The notes beneath the pieces are model-generated. The model was not told the origin of the DNA. It did not search any database and saw only the letters and a program-made list of their open reading frames with translations. Position numbers and translations under genes: made by a program. Source: Monosiga brevicollis MX1 (lineage: Eukaryota; Opisthokonta; Choanoflagellata; Craspedida; Salpingoecidae). Taken from it: a stretch of DNA of 64,000 nucleotides. Positions 47,401 to 64,000 of the stretch are shown piece after piece (positions within the stretch are counted from its first letter, which is position 1; each line of letters begins with the position of its first letter). The stretch is taken from NCBI RefSeq assembly GCF_000002865.3, contig NW_001865039.1, forward strand, positions 1,385,043 to 1,449,042, given 5' to 3'.

Positions 47401-49449
47401 GACCTTCAGCCTTGGTGTTTGTCCTTGGCCAATCTCTCCGGTTTCGTACCGCGCATCCGTATCGTCGGGGTTGTCGAGTCGGTTAAGCAGCTTGATAGCA
47501 CGAGCCGTTACAACACCACCTGAGCTCCGTGAAAACAAGGCACCAAGGCCGCAGACAGCACCGTGATTACTATTGGTATCCACACAAGGCCAGTGTGCAG
47601 CTTTTTTTTTAGAACAAAGTTTTGTGGCTTTGTTATTCTGGCACTCACCGAGGCGCTGGACAAGACCAGGTGGGCAGGAACACATGGTAAGGAGGGGTAT
47701 TTCCTGAACCCCTTCGCTTTCTTTCGCCGGACGAGCAGACGCACACATGCACATCAATACGTGGTTGCCTTGACCCGAACGACATGTGCGAGGTCGATGC
47801 ACGGACACTTACTGAGCAATGCAGGCGGGCCCGTTGCATTGGTAGCCTATGCCAGCGCGCACAAGAAGCATCAATTGCTAGCGGGGAGCAGCCAGAGCAC
47901 AGAGCACAGAGCACAGTCACAATTGCGTACCGTCACAATTTGTGTGGGTTCAAAGTTCGCAGGCCCCTTGCCAGTGTCCATTGACAGGCTCTTCGGTACA
48001 TCAAGCGTTGGAGAGGTACCGCGAACGTGTAAGTGGGGTGAGCCAAGGCGCGGGATGTCTTGCAAGGTGACGAGAACCACGGTGCCGATTCCACGCGCCA
48101 CCAAGCCTATCGACCACCAAAGCCAAAGATATACAAAGATCAGACAGCACGCGCGCGCCTGGTGGTGGTGGTGGGAGGCAGCTGTACGGCGAGGCGGGTG
48201 AGGCCTTTGACAGAGCATGGGGCTCACCGGTCTCGCCCTCGAGATCAAAGGCCTGGCGGTAGCCCACAACAGCATTGGCTCCTCGCTCCTGCACCTTCAC
48301 GCCGATTCGACGCTGTAGTTCACCAGAGAGTCGCGCAAAGACGTCTTGGCGTGCTTGATTGGATGTACGCGTCGCCCGAAAGCGATCAATCCACTGTTGG
48401 ATCGCAAGGGAGGACCCGCAATCATAATTCAGTCTGACAAGATCCATACTCTTGGCTGGGCAGATTCAAAGTCCCAAAGTCAAGGCATGTTTGCTTAATA
48501 CGTACGTGAAACTCGGGATCGTCGTTCACCATGAGTTCTTCGACAAAGCCATGGACGGCCAATAAACGATAGCAGGAGGGGACATCCATGGTCGTGAAGA
48601 ACTGCACACCAACAGAGGTGTCGCGAAACTTGTGGTGGTCCCTAGCGGTAGCGGGGGCAAGGAAAAGGTGAGAGCAAGGAGTGTGATTAATGTGCTTTCT
48701 CTATAATATGGCCTGATCTGTTGCGTTCCTTTTTGGCGTCAGACATGTAACTGCCTCCACACGAACGTCAGTCGCAAGTCATACCTGAAAAGTTCTCTCT
48801 TAACGGTCAGCGAGAGAGAGCCCCGTATGCCGTGGAGGGTGTCGTAAATGGGGTAGGCTCCCGATAGCTGTAGCGAGGAAAAGAGGCTCACGTTTAGTCA
48901 AAATGATGGCTCATTCAACCGTCCACCCCACCCGCAAAGTTGGCAAGCAGGAACAGTACGGCATCGTGGACAATCGGGGAGGGGGGCAGCCACAAGCAGC
49001 AAGAGGCTCAAGAAGAGGCACCAAAAAGCGACAACAAACAAGAGCTCACCTGAGATACGTCCTGTTTGAGCAGAGGCTTGAGGTCGAGCAAGACTTGCCC
49101 AATGGCGTCATCCTGGCTCATGTAATCGTGGTCCCAGACGTTGATCAGCAGGACCTCGTCCTGCAGCTGCTCATCGTTGACTTCAAAGCGAAAGTCGTGG
49201 TCAAATTGTGGGTTGAGTGACTTTTTCACGACCGGTGTCTTGGCTTCTTTGTCTTTGCCCAACTTCACCTGCGCGCCAGCGTGCGTATTATGAGTCGGTG
49301 CAATGCGTCTAGCCGCCGGCGAAAGCCAAGCCCAAGTTCCGCGCTCGTCTTGCCTCGATGTAGGCGTCTGTTGACGAAGTGGCCGAGTCCATGATGGGAA
49401 GTCCCTCGGCGCCATGAATCCGAATTTTCAAAATCGCTGTGTGTGCCAT
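44498..49449 (-). CDS. C2CD5: C2 domain-containing protein 5 (C2CD5/CDP138)
   Basis: Exon 1 (49354-49449) starts MAHTAILKIRIHGAEGLP, the first strand of a C2 domain. Exon 2 continues VKLGKDKEAK, SLNPQFDHDFRFEV and INVWDHDYMSQDDAIG, whose Asp residues are in the calcium-loop position. Downstream blocks follow human C2CD5 in order: SCYRLLAVHGFVEELMVNDD, SGELQRRIGVKVQERGANAV, GVVTARAIKLLNRLDNPDD, SHVRELGYTAAIGYSEVTTI, LTASGTAAVVNLD, YNKLKLRALNAVFNLRVQVT, NVLVEIDDDIDADKIAAL, MINRAKLSSSQHSM, IIYLIKETTNLKAD, HFIREVLAVARAEVAGRGGN and NQSKNQGQCLIALQGDALLV. The stop is 44498-44500. In mammals the protein binds Ca2+ and phospholipid and aids GLUT4 vesicle fusion. Intron 1 uses a GC donor. The 49-kb end faces the C39 gene divergently. 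Confidence 0.95.
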
Positions 49450-50063
49450 CAGACGGTGCTCAAGTCAAGCCTCGAGCCTGGCTGTCCCAGCCCAAGCAAG
49501 CCAGCAGGTGAGGCCTGACTTACCTGGCATGACGCCGGTCTAAGCAAGGGTCCGCTGTCGCTTCCACCCCCAAACACGCCTGGCTGTCCCTTTGCTCTGT
49601 TTCTACTCTATCCCACCTCCCACAAATCCAACTTGTCTGCCCCCCCGCCCCTCGTCTGCCAGCCTGCTCAGCAGCAGATCCCACGGCAAAACCGGTCGCT
49701 GTCGGTCAAAGTGTCGGACGTATGAGCGGTAGTGTGATATCCATTACACTCTACATCCGATGTCGTCTCCTCTTTTTCGTCATTTTCGATGTTTGCGTCG
49801 TTTTTTACGACTTTAACATCGAGACGATTTATATGTGAAGCACGTTCAAGGCTTACGCGATGCTTCATTAACTTCATTTTTTGCTACATATACATGTGCT
49901 TAGGGTCTTGTTGCCTCCAACATTTTTTTCTCTTGGTGCGTGACGGGCGATGGCGATGGCGATGGTGATGGCGGCGGTGGTGGGTTCTGCGCGCGCTTCT
50001 TCTCATTGGTCATTTGGGTGCACGCGTAGGGGAGAACGTGGGCAGTGGAGAGCAGTCGTGAGG
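49450..50063. other. Divergent spacer (C2CD5 / C39 protease)
   Basis: An AT-richer block at about 49780-49900 separates two GC-rich flanks. An upstream in-frame ATG at 49950 could extend the C39 gene by 38 residues but would displace the signal peptide. No other exon seen. Confidence 0.45.
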
Positions 50064-51432
50064 ATGATGGGGTTGAGAATGCAGTCGGTGTGGCTGGTGG
50101 TGGTGGCCGGCGCCCTGGCGGTGTCAGGTCTTCAAGCGCCACTCTTCAAGCAGTGCGATGCGCGCTGGGGCAGCAACGAGATGGGCGTGAAGGGTACGCG
50201 ATCGAACAGGACCCCGTCTTGGGCATTGAATGAATCGAGTCATCACTTATCCCTCTTACCATCCTTCTTGGGCGTCACTGTTGTTGTTGTTGGTGTTGTT
50301 GGTATTGCCTTTGTGCCACAGGCAACGGCGAGCGCGCCACCATTTGCAAAGAAGGCTGTGCCATGTCCAGCCTAGCCATGGCTTTGGCGGGGTTGAACAT
50401 TACCGTCCCTGGCCATAAGGAGACCACGCCGGTTCGTATGGTTGTTCTCATCCGGCTGCGTTGTCGGCTTGGCCACAAAGCTTCCGCCTCTGTCTGCAGA
50501 GTTGTTGTCTCTTGGCCGCCCTGCTTGTTGGACATGTCGGCCAACACGGCTCACGACTGTGTTTGGTTTGGTGTGTGCAGGGCACGCTCAATAGCTTTCT
50601 TGAGGACACACACCTGTATACATGTGCTGCCGGAGACTGCAACAACCTCGTGCTCAATGCCGTTGTTGCCGTCACCTCTCGCTTGGCCCTGTCCGGCGAA
50701 ACGCACACTCCAGCCTTTTCCGAGATGCAGCAGCGCTTGAAGGAGGGGGATACCATTTACCTCGCTCACGTGCGCAACGGCACCCATTTTGTCTTGCTTC
50801 TGAATGCTCTGGCCGATAAGGAAGCCTTTTACGTGAATGATCCTTACTACAACGTGACCGAATATGCACATGCCGACATTGTGGACGTGATTGTTTACCG
50901 CCTCCAGCCTGCGCAGGCCGATTACCGCGTGACCAGGCCCCTCTTCAAACAGTGCGATCCTCAGTGGGGCTCCACAATGATGGGCAAGGACACCATCTGC
51001 CAGGTGGGCTGTCTCATGTCATCTACATCCATGGCGCTCAACTCGGCGGGCATCAGCATCGACGGAAATGCAGCCAACCCCGGTACCCTCAATGCATGGC
51101 TCAAGGCCAACGGCGGCTATGTAGACGGCGAGGACATGGATGAGGCAGTCGTGCCCAAAATTGATCCGGCTCGGATCACCTGGCCTTCTGACGGCATGCA
51201 CACTAGTCAGGATTTGACGCACAACCTGCTCCGCAGCTACTTGGCCCAGAACCGCACGGTCATTGCCAACGTTCTGCAGGGCCATCACTTTGTGCTCGCC
51301 GTTGGCTTTAGCTACCACGACGACGACGTGGTCTTTGTCAACGACCCAGGCTTTGAGACTACCCAGTACTCGATGAAGAACGACGTGGTGGGGTGGCGTA
51401 TCTTTGATGTCGCTGACACCTTCCAGCCCTAG
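50064..51432 (+). CDS. Secreted protein with two tandem C39-like cysteine peptidase domains
   Basis: Three exons: 50064-50193, 50322-50431, 50581-51432; 363 residues. The start ATG 50064 gives MMGLRMQSVWLVVVAGALAV, a signal peptide ending near residue 23. The rest is two copies of a peptidase C39-like fold (Peptidase_C39_2). Copy 1 (about 26-198): PLFKQCDARWG, ATICKEGCAMSSLAMAL, GTHFVLLL, YVNDPYYN. Copy 2 (about 200-363): PLFKQCDPQWG, DTICQVGCLMSSTSMAL, HHFVLAVGF, FVNDPGFE. Each copy keeps the Cys, His and Asp in the positions of the papain-like catalytic triad. Secretion suggests an extracellular or food-vacuole role, for instance against bacterial peptides, which is an inference. The family is common in bacteria. 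Copy 1 is interrupted by introns and copy 2 is not. Confidence 0.88.
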
Positions 51433-51868
51433 GCACAAGACGTGTGTGTGCCTGGTCTTGCGGGCTTTGTTCTTGGCCCACTGCGTGCTGTCGACCGTCT
51501 TTCTCGTTTTTGTTCTCGAATCTTTGAGTTCTTGGATGTGCAGTTTCCTTATCGTTGCTTGAGATGCTTTTTTTTTCTTTGACATGGACAAATGAGGGGT
51601 CACGGGGATGGCTTGAACGCTTGTGAGCCCAGCTCTCGGCTACCTATGGGAGATGCGAGTCGTTTCATGGTGTGCGCACGTGTCGTCACCAGCTTCAATC
51701 GAGACATATTTTCCACAACCGGACTGAGGGGTATCATCGGGCCTGGGCATGGTAACCATCTCATTTGCATCTCAATTTTATTTCGTTGCTTTTCTTCTGT
51801 GTGTATGTGTGTATGTATGGGCGCGCGTTGCCATCGGTACCGGGCAAGCAGATTTGCTTTACCGCGCC
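51433..51868. other. Convergent spacer (C39 / CX9C gene)
   Basis: 3' regions of the two genes, 436 nt; T-runs at 51567-51580. Nothing coding recognised. Confidence 0.4.
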
Positions 51869-52380
51869 TTATCGAGCTTGCGAACCGCTTGCATGCGCAC
51901 GCTCTCCGCATTCTTCAAGCTTGATGTTGCCGTCGTTTTCTACATGGGGAGTGGCACATTGTGCCGGCCACGGCGTATGAGGCATGGTGCACTTTTCAAG
52001 CCAAGGCGATTTGGCGCGTTGGCTGAACATCTCCATTCCCATTCGGTGGTGGGGGTGGCGGGGGCAACCAACCTTCTCGGTCATGCAGTTCATGTAGGTG
52101 GTAATCAGGTGGCGGCAGTTCTGAAGCAACCAGGGTGGCTCATGAGGGGCAGCCGCATCCTTCATGGCACGGCATGGCAATTTGTGCCTTTGGGTACTGA
52201 GTCTTGACATGAATTGGGCCTTACCTTGTCCTCAAAGCTGTTGGCCTTCCAGCAGTTGAGGAGGGCGTCCATGTGTGGGGCGCATTGCTGCTCTGCAAAC
52301 ATGGCGGGGGAGCTCGCCCGAAGCCGGGTTGACGGCGGCTTGGCATGGCGCACTTTCAATGGCAAAGCACGGCCTCGCAT
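51869..52380 (-). CDS. CHCHD1: Twin CX9C (CHCH) mitochondrial protein, CHCHD1/mS37-like
   Basis: Exon 1 (52225-52380) starts MRGRALPLKVRHAKPP, a basic N-terminus, and contains CAPHMDALLNCWK; exon 2 (51869-52120) begins NCRHLITTYMNCMTEK. Both are exact C-x9-C motifs, the hallmark of the coiled-coil-helix-coiled-coil-helix proteins imported by MIA40. The basic start, the NCWK context and the spacing are closest to mitoribosomal subunit mS37 (CHCHD1, yeast MRP10), which has ACWKQNEF. Total length is 135 residues (human 118). The segment after residue 68 is not conserved in the family and could instead be intron read-through, because a GTTGGT donor follows MTEK. Confidence 0.65.
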
Positions 52381-52633
52381 CCTGAACAAATGCACACGCA
52401 AGAACCGTCCCGTGCGTCCATGCCAAGCGTGAGTACGAGACGCACTCATGAGCCCTGATGCAGGCGAGCCTCGTTCTGCCCACCACCAAGGCCGCACTGC
52501 ATCTTATCCATCAGTCATGCGATATCCAGCCCACGCCTTCAGAGACCATGTTCTAGTCCCCCTTTCCCTCCCATGACCTCTATCCCTCGACCACCGCCCG
52601 ACTGCCACCACCACCGGCCGCCGCCGCTCACCG

Positions 52634-53124
52634 NNNNNNNNNNNNNNNNNNNNNNNNNNNNNNNNNNNNNNNNNNNNNNNNNNNNNNNNNNNNNNNNNNN
52701 NNNNNNNNNNNNNNNNNNNNNNNNNNNNNNNNNNNNNNNNNNNNNNNNNNNNNNNNNNNNNNNNNNNNNNNNNNNNNNNNNNNNNNNNNNNNNNNNNNNN
52801 NNNNNNNNNNNNNNNNNNNNNNNNNNNNNNNNNNNNNNNNNNNNNNNNNNNNNNNNNNNNNNNNNNNNNNNNNNNNNNNNNNNNNNNNNNNNNNNNNNNN
52901 NNNNNNNNNNNNNNNNNNNNNNNNNNNNNNNNNNNNNNNNNNNNNNNNNNNNNNNNNNNNNNNNNNNNNNNNNNNNNNNNNNNNNNNNNNNNNNNNNNNN
53001 NNNNNNNNNNNNNNNNNNNNNNNNNNNNNNNNNNNNNNNNNNNNNNNNNNNNNNNNNNNNNNNNNNNNNNNNNNNNNNNNNNNNNNNNNNNNNNNNNNNN
53101 NNNNNNNNNNNNNNNNNNNNNNNN
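52634..53124. other. Assembly gap (491 N)
   Basis: Run of N. Its right edge is a GA microsatellite, the likely cause of the failed assembly. Confidence 1.

Positions 53125-53192
<68 letters not shown>
53125..53192. repeat. GA microsatellite at the gap edge
   Basis: Perfect GA dinucleotides from the last N to 53192; the true length is unknown because it enters the gap. Confidence 0.97.
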
Positions 53193-53195
<3 letters not shown>

Positions 53196-53806
53196 TGATC
53201 GCGTGTGTGAGAAAGAGTTTTCGTCATTTCACTGCCTTCGTCTGCTTGTGCTTGCTTTGCTTTGCTTTTGCTTTGTGGTTGTCACTCGTTTTGCTAAGCC
53301 TGTCTCTGAAGCTTCTCTGATTGTGTATCGTGGTGGGAAGGGTTCTCTGACTTTCCCTCAGCTTTGACGTCTGGTCGTTTGCACTGGTGAGCACCATCTC
53401 TTCCAGTTTGCCTAATTTCTTTGCTAACTCTAGCTCTGGCTCAGTTGGCTCTGGCTCAGTTGCTCTTCTCCCTCTTCAGTCTTGGTCAGTGAGTCGTGAT
53501 GGCAGCGCCGAGCTGGGGTGTCTTGATGGCGATGAGGAGAAAGGGACTATTGAGTGACAGGCCTCGTGGGGCTTCTGAAGGGTGAAGCGGGAGGGCTAAT
53601 CAAGGTGGAGCAAGCGGCTGTGTGGGCGGTGCACATAACACTGTTGTTGGTGACGTGTCGTCGCGCGCAAAACCAACCACTCATGCTGCTGGACCTGCGG
53701 CGTGATGGTGCTCCTTTGACGTCGTAGATCGCCAGCAGGTGCGCCGTCAAAGCAAGCGCGCGGATCAGGATATCATAGCTGGCACGGGGGACTGCTGCAC
53801 GGTACC

Positions 53807-60500
<6,694 letters not shown>

Positions 60501-60737
60501 AAACTTGAGACTGGTGTCCTGAAGTAGGCGATGCCATCAACGGGCTTCCTCTGTGCCAATCAATCTTCGTACCAGTTTCCCAAAGAACACCATGCATGCT
60601 GTTGTGTTCACAAAAGACAACTCGAACCTTGTGCAAAATCCCAAAAAGAAAAAAAAAAAGAAAAAAAAAAAAAAAAGCCTCAACACATCACATCAAAAGC
60701 CTCGTGGTTACTTTCTCGCTTGCACGAAATTGTTGGC

Positions 60738-61637
60738 ATGGCGGCGAGTACCACCAGTGTCATGGAGAAGGGAAGCGACCAACGACCGACGGGTGTCGGG
60801 TCGCAGGAGGAGGAGGAGGAGATTCCCGAGTTCAAGGAGGTGGCGGTTACGCTGGCTACGGGTGAAAGGGTAGCGGTACTGCGTCGCAACATCGAGGAAG
60901 ACTTGCAAGTTGATGCTTCCTTTTTCGATGAGGACTACACGGTGGCGGCGGCCACCGGATGCAGTGTGTGGGAGGGTAGCTACTACATGCTGGCCTGGTG
61001 GCAAGAGGAAGCACAAGCCGCATTGCGGTCTTGCAAGGTCCTCGAACTGGGCTCAGGTACCGGGCTCTTAGGCTTGGCTATTGCAACACTTGGAGCTCGC
61101 ACGCTCCTGACCGATGTCAAGTCGGTTGTGCGTGAGATGTTGGACATGAACATTGCGCGCAACAGTGCTTACGGCACTGACGCTCCCGAATCGAAGGCCC
61201 CTGACGGCTCGGCCCAATGTTCGTGGCCGGGGCCGGCGACGTGTGCAGTCGGGCACGGATGGGCAGCTGCGCGCCCTCTGGATTGGACCGTGAGCTTGGA
61301 GAAGCAATTTCCCCTGCAGGAGGGCCATCCCGCCGATGCCGATGTGCTCATTGGAGCTGAGACCGTGTGGCTCAAAGAATTGATCGAGCCGTATGTGGTC
61401 ACGGTGGTGGCACTTTTAGAGGCGCATCGCCAGCGACACGGCACGGAGATGGCTTGCTACATGTGCTATCGCAATCGCGGGACGCAGACGTCCACTACTT
61501 TTGCCACGACCGAGGAACTGATGGCCGCACTCCGCGAGCGAGGCTGTGTGGTGACCACTGTTGCTGAGGGCGTGACAGAATATGCTCCAGATAGCCTCTG
61601 CACCATTTATCAGATTGCGCTGGGCCCAGTCAAGTGA
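60738..61637 (+). CDS. METTL21-like (lysine methyltransferase family 16) SAM-dependent methyltransferase
   Basis: Single exon, ATG 60738 to TGA 61635-61637, 299 residues. It begins MAASTTSVMEKGSDQRPTG. An acidic stretch (QEEEEEIPEF) precedes the domain. Residues 101-113, VLELGSGTGLLGLA, are motif I, the SAM-binding loop of seven-beta-strand methyltransferases; TGCSVWEGSYYMLAWW before it is the family's GxxxWxxA-type region. ARTLLTDVKSV is motif II and ADVLIGAETVWLKELIEP replaces the usual DxxY block of family 16, with ETVW in place of D-x-x-Y. The ending is SLCTIYQIAL. Members methylate lysines on chaperones, elongation factors and valosin-containing protein; the target here cannot be told. 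The stretch 60501-60737 upstream contains A-rich tracts and is the likely promoter. Confidence 0.88.
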   Translation: MAASTTSVMEKGSDQRPTGVGSQEEEEEIPEFKEVAVTLATGERVAVLRRNIEEDLQVDASFFDEDYTVAAATGCSVWEGSYYMLAWWQEEAQAALRSCKVLELGSGTGLLGLAIATLGARTLLTDVKSVVREMLDMNIARNSAYGTDAPESKAPDGSAQCSWPGPATCAVGHGWAAARPLDWTVSLEKQFPLQEGHPADADVLIGAETVWLKELIEPYVVTVVALLEAHRQRHGTEMACYMCYRNRGTQTSTTFATTEELMAALRERGCVVTTVAEGVTEYAPDSLCTIYQIALGPVK

Positions 61638-61687
61638 GTGTGAGGGCGCTGATGTGAATGTATACATCAAGGATGAGCGTGGCCGCG

Positions 61688-63875
61688 CTATGCCTTCCTT
61701 TTTAAGCGAGTGTGGATGAATTGAAATTGGAGATTGAGCAGTGCATGAAGAAACGATATTCTTGCAGAATGATTGGCACACGAGGCCCACAGACACCAAA
61801 ACCGTGAGCGCATCACTGCTTCGCTTCTTAGCACAGGAGCACCAAGATTCGGGCACAGCCCGTCGTCATGCTGTCGGGAGCGGGGGTTGGGGGGTGGGGG
61901 GGAGGTGCGCAGCGGCAGTGAGACTGGAACAATGCAAACAAAGAGGCACACGTCGACGTGGTCAGCCGATGCCATACCGTTGCAAGTTGGGCATGAGCGT
62001 GCTCTTGTCCGCGCCGGAGACGGAAGTCATTTGCTGCAGGGCGTTCGGGCAGTGGGACAGCAAAGCTGTAAAGTCGGCCGTGCTCAGTGGCACGCTGTTG
62101 AGCGGAGCAATCACCTATGGGACGAAACGATTCACCCCTTGTTGAGCTTGAGGGTTGACCGAGTCGGGTGCCAGCGACGCGTGGGGCCCAACTCGTGAGG
62201 TGAGCAGGCGAAGCCAACAAACCAAGGTGACCAAGTCTTCAAAGACATCGCGCCAATCGCGCGTGTGTGAAAAGCCTGCGATGGTGGCAAACAAGGTTTT
62301 GAGCACGCCAAAGACTTCCGGTCGCATGTTCAGCCCTTCCATGCAAAATCTAGGGGAGAGGTCGAGTTGGGCAAAGTGAGGTGCGTTGTCTGCAAACGCA
62401 GAAAGGAAGTTTGTCATGCACGTAAGGCTGGGCTGGACGGCGCACCTGCGAAATTCTTCAGCACTGTCTCGTGTCTCAAACAAAGCACTTCGTAGGTCGC
62501 GCATCGCCTACAGTAGCCAGCAGGCGAGAGCAGATGCACGGACGGCTGGGTCAGCCATACTTTGCCTTCTTTGTTCATTTGGTAGCCAAGCATCTCGACG
62601 CACGGCGGTCGGGTTGAGGGCTTGCCCACCTTGAGAAAACCCTTGTCAAGATCAAGTTGGGTGGCAGGCGCCGTCCAGTGCTCCATCATGACGCGCGCCG
62701 CCTCCAGGAAGTTGCGCAATGGAATCTCGAGCAGCGGCTGGGGCAGTAAGAGGGCGATCCGGGCGGGGCGGATCAGGCTGTGCGATGACTTGTGGGTGCA
62801 TGGACGTAGGCCAGGTAACTCAATGCAATGACGCACGCACCTTTTTGTTGAGGGCAAGTCGATTGTCGACAAGAAAGGCCATGGCAGCATAATCGCTGGA
62901 GTGGATACGTGGCGTCGGCGACACACAACATCGGGGTGAGACCACGACCTGTTTTCAAAACGATCACTTCTCACTTCATCCCCCGCCTTGACCAGCGAGG
63001 AGACATTGGCATGCAACACAGGAGCTCTTAGAACTAACGCAGCAAGGTCCGACGGCAGCTGGAAGCGTAGGCAGATGGCTTCGTGAATGTTACCCTCCAA
63101 GTCTTCCGCGAGCTTCAGTATCCGGCGCAGATTGTCAAACTATGTATGCAGAAGAAGAAGAAGACGGCACGGCCGAGGATGAGCGTTGCACCAAGTTGGG
63201 GCAAAAGCATCTGGGCTGCATGAGAGGGTCACCTGCCGCCGGCAAGACCGGAGAGGAATGTGGTGGCGCTCTGCCAGTTCATCGAGGTCCTTGCGCTGAT
63301 TACGGGCTAACGAAACAAGTGCAGTGTGAGTTTTGAATTTTTTTTTTTTTTAATCTTTTTTTTTTTCCCGCCGGGCATTTAGGCATGGCTTGTCACAAGC
63401 CACCTTGCTTACCCAGGGAGCGAGAAACGATGTCACGAATGATCTCTGAATGAAAGCTGTAGTAGATGGTGAGCAGGGATTGAAGAGCAGGCCGACGCAA
63501 GGAGAAGATGTCCCGATGGTGCTTGACGCTCGGCTCTTGAAGCCACGGCTCGATAGAGCTAAAGTATTGAAATTGGTCGACGGTGTCGTTGAGCACAATG
63601 TCGTGTCCGTGGGTGCGCCATTCAGGACGTTGTTGTGCACCCTCGCGCGCTACAGCCAGAAACAATGTGGGCAGTGAACGGGATACGGTCCAGCAACAAG
63701 CGAGCTGTGCGCACACGGCAGCAAAGAGCACACAGTACGCACGGCTGTGATAATCGAGCCACAGTCGAAAGGTGCCAATGTCCACGTCAATCTCCGGCCC
63801 AGAAGAAATCCATATGGTCTCCATCGAAGCCGTTGACCCTGCCGCCGTGGTGATCACAGAGGCACGCGCACTCAT
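61688..63875 (-). CDS. FIBP: FGF1 intracellular-binding protein homologue (FIBP)
   Basis: Exon 1 from ATG 63875 includes METIWISSGPEIDVDIGTFR then LWLDYHS, matching human FIBP [20 protein letters not shown]. QPEWR... is followed by IFSLRRPALQSLLTIYYSFH and EIIRDIVSRSLGK (human [25 protein letters not shown]). Next are QRKDLDELAERHHIPLRSC and RRQFDNLRRILKLAEDLEG (human [35 protein letters not shown]), AFLVDNRLALNK, MMEHWTAPATQLDLDKGFLK, DWRDVFEDLVTLV and ADFTALLSHCPNAL. The last exon gives SCANHSARISFLHALLNLQF and stops at 61688-61690. FIBP binds FGF1 and interacts with STK11/COPS-type partners in vertebrates; since FGF signalling is not known in choanoflagellates, the ancestral role must be different. 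Only 50 nt separate its stop from the convergent methyltransferase stop. Intron positions were only partly resolved. Confidence 0.9.
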
Positions 63876-64000
63876 CACCCCCTAATAAGCGCTGCCAAAC
63901 TCCACTCCCCCTCCCTTGGACAAATGTGTGTGAGAGTGAAAGAGCGAAAGAGTGAGAGTGTGTGTGAAGAGTAGTGAGAGTGAGTGTGTGAGAATCGTGA
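63876..64000. other. Upstream region of FIBP, window end
   Basis: Contains GTGTGAGAGTG-type imperfect repeats from 63924 on. No gene seen before the window ends. Confidence 0.5.

Larger units (their letters stand above)
52381..53806. other. Divergent spacer containing the assembly gap
   Basis: Between the CX9C gene (-) and the E4 ligase (+). It contains the N gap, a GA repeat and a duplicated 15-mer (GGCTCTGGCTCAGTT, near 53430-53462). No exon could be supported, but the missing bases prevent a firm negative. Confidence 0.5.

Noticed and set aside
52573-53367. 264-residue plus-strand frame across the N gap
   Set aside because: It is mostly undefined residues and Arg/Glu from the GA repeat; no evidence for a gene.

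Overview
This 64 kb window is eukaryotic nuclear DNA: the genes are split by many short (roughly 80-200 nt) GT-AG introns, there are long GA and GT microsatellites, and one assembly gap (491 N). The gene set is holozoan and flagellate. It holds a short dystrophin (WW, EF-hands, ZZ, coiled coil), an ADAM10/Kuzbanian-type metalloprotease with pro-domain and transmembrane anchor, C2CD5, VWA8, FIBP, and the flagellar proteins IFT43 and PACRG. With coding GC above 50%, this points to a choanoflagellate such as Monosiga brevicollis. The species is an inference from gene content and was not tested by a search.

Layout (strand): 1-1035 arylsulfatase N-terminal part (-); 2856-4897 CRYZL1-like reductase (-); 5665-7364 MNN-type mannosyltransferase (+); 7847-12536 dystrophin-like (-); 13279-14806 ELP6 (+); 15110-20260 ADAM10-like (-); 20499-21830 Ser/Pro-rich protein of unknown function (+); 22293-23393 KTI12 (-); 23871-26889 coiled-coil protein (+); 27056-37418 VWA8 (-); 37818-40033 DHHC palmitoyltransferase (+); 40190-41448 IFT43 (-); 42096-42470 small ORF (+); 43035-44073 PACRG (+); 44498-49449 C2CD5 (-); 50064-51432 secreted tandem C39-like protease (+); 51869-52380 twin CX9C protein (-); 52634-53124 gap; 53807-60500 UBE4/UFD2 E4 ligase (+); 60738-61637 METTL21-like methyltransferase (+); 61688-63875 FIBP (-).

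These are independent monocistronic genes, not a pathway cluster. Neighbours nevertheless alternate in strand almost perfectly (16 of 19 adjacent pairs are opposed), so most promoters are in divergent spacers and most 3' ends converge. Two functional echoes are present. ELP6 and KTI12 both serve Elongator (wobble-uridine tRNA modification). IFT43 and PACRG are both axonemal or ciliary and flank a small uncharacterised ORF.

For CRYZL1, dystrophin, ELP6, KTI12, PACRG, the C39 gene and the CX9C gene the exon chain was worked out by hand, with phase checked at each splice junction. The other multi-exon genes are supported by family-matching exons, but not every junction was resolved. The most interesting points are a 7-nt micro-exon that carries the catalytic Cys codon of the DHHC enzyme, a CH-like domain at the C-terminus of the dystrophin homologue, an ADAM10 with an extra block in its Cys-rich region and a dual-open-frame tail, a GC-AG intron in C2CD5, and a splice-donor style rich in GTACG, GTATG and GTGCG. 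I saw no tRNA, rRNA, transposon or CRISPR.
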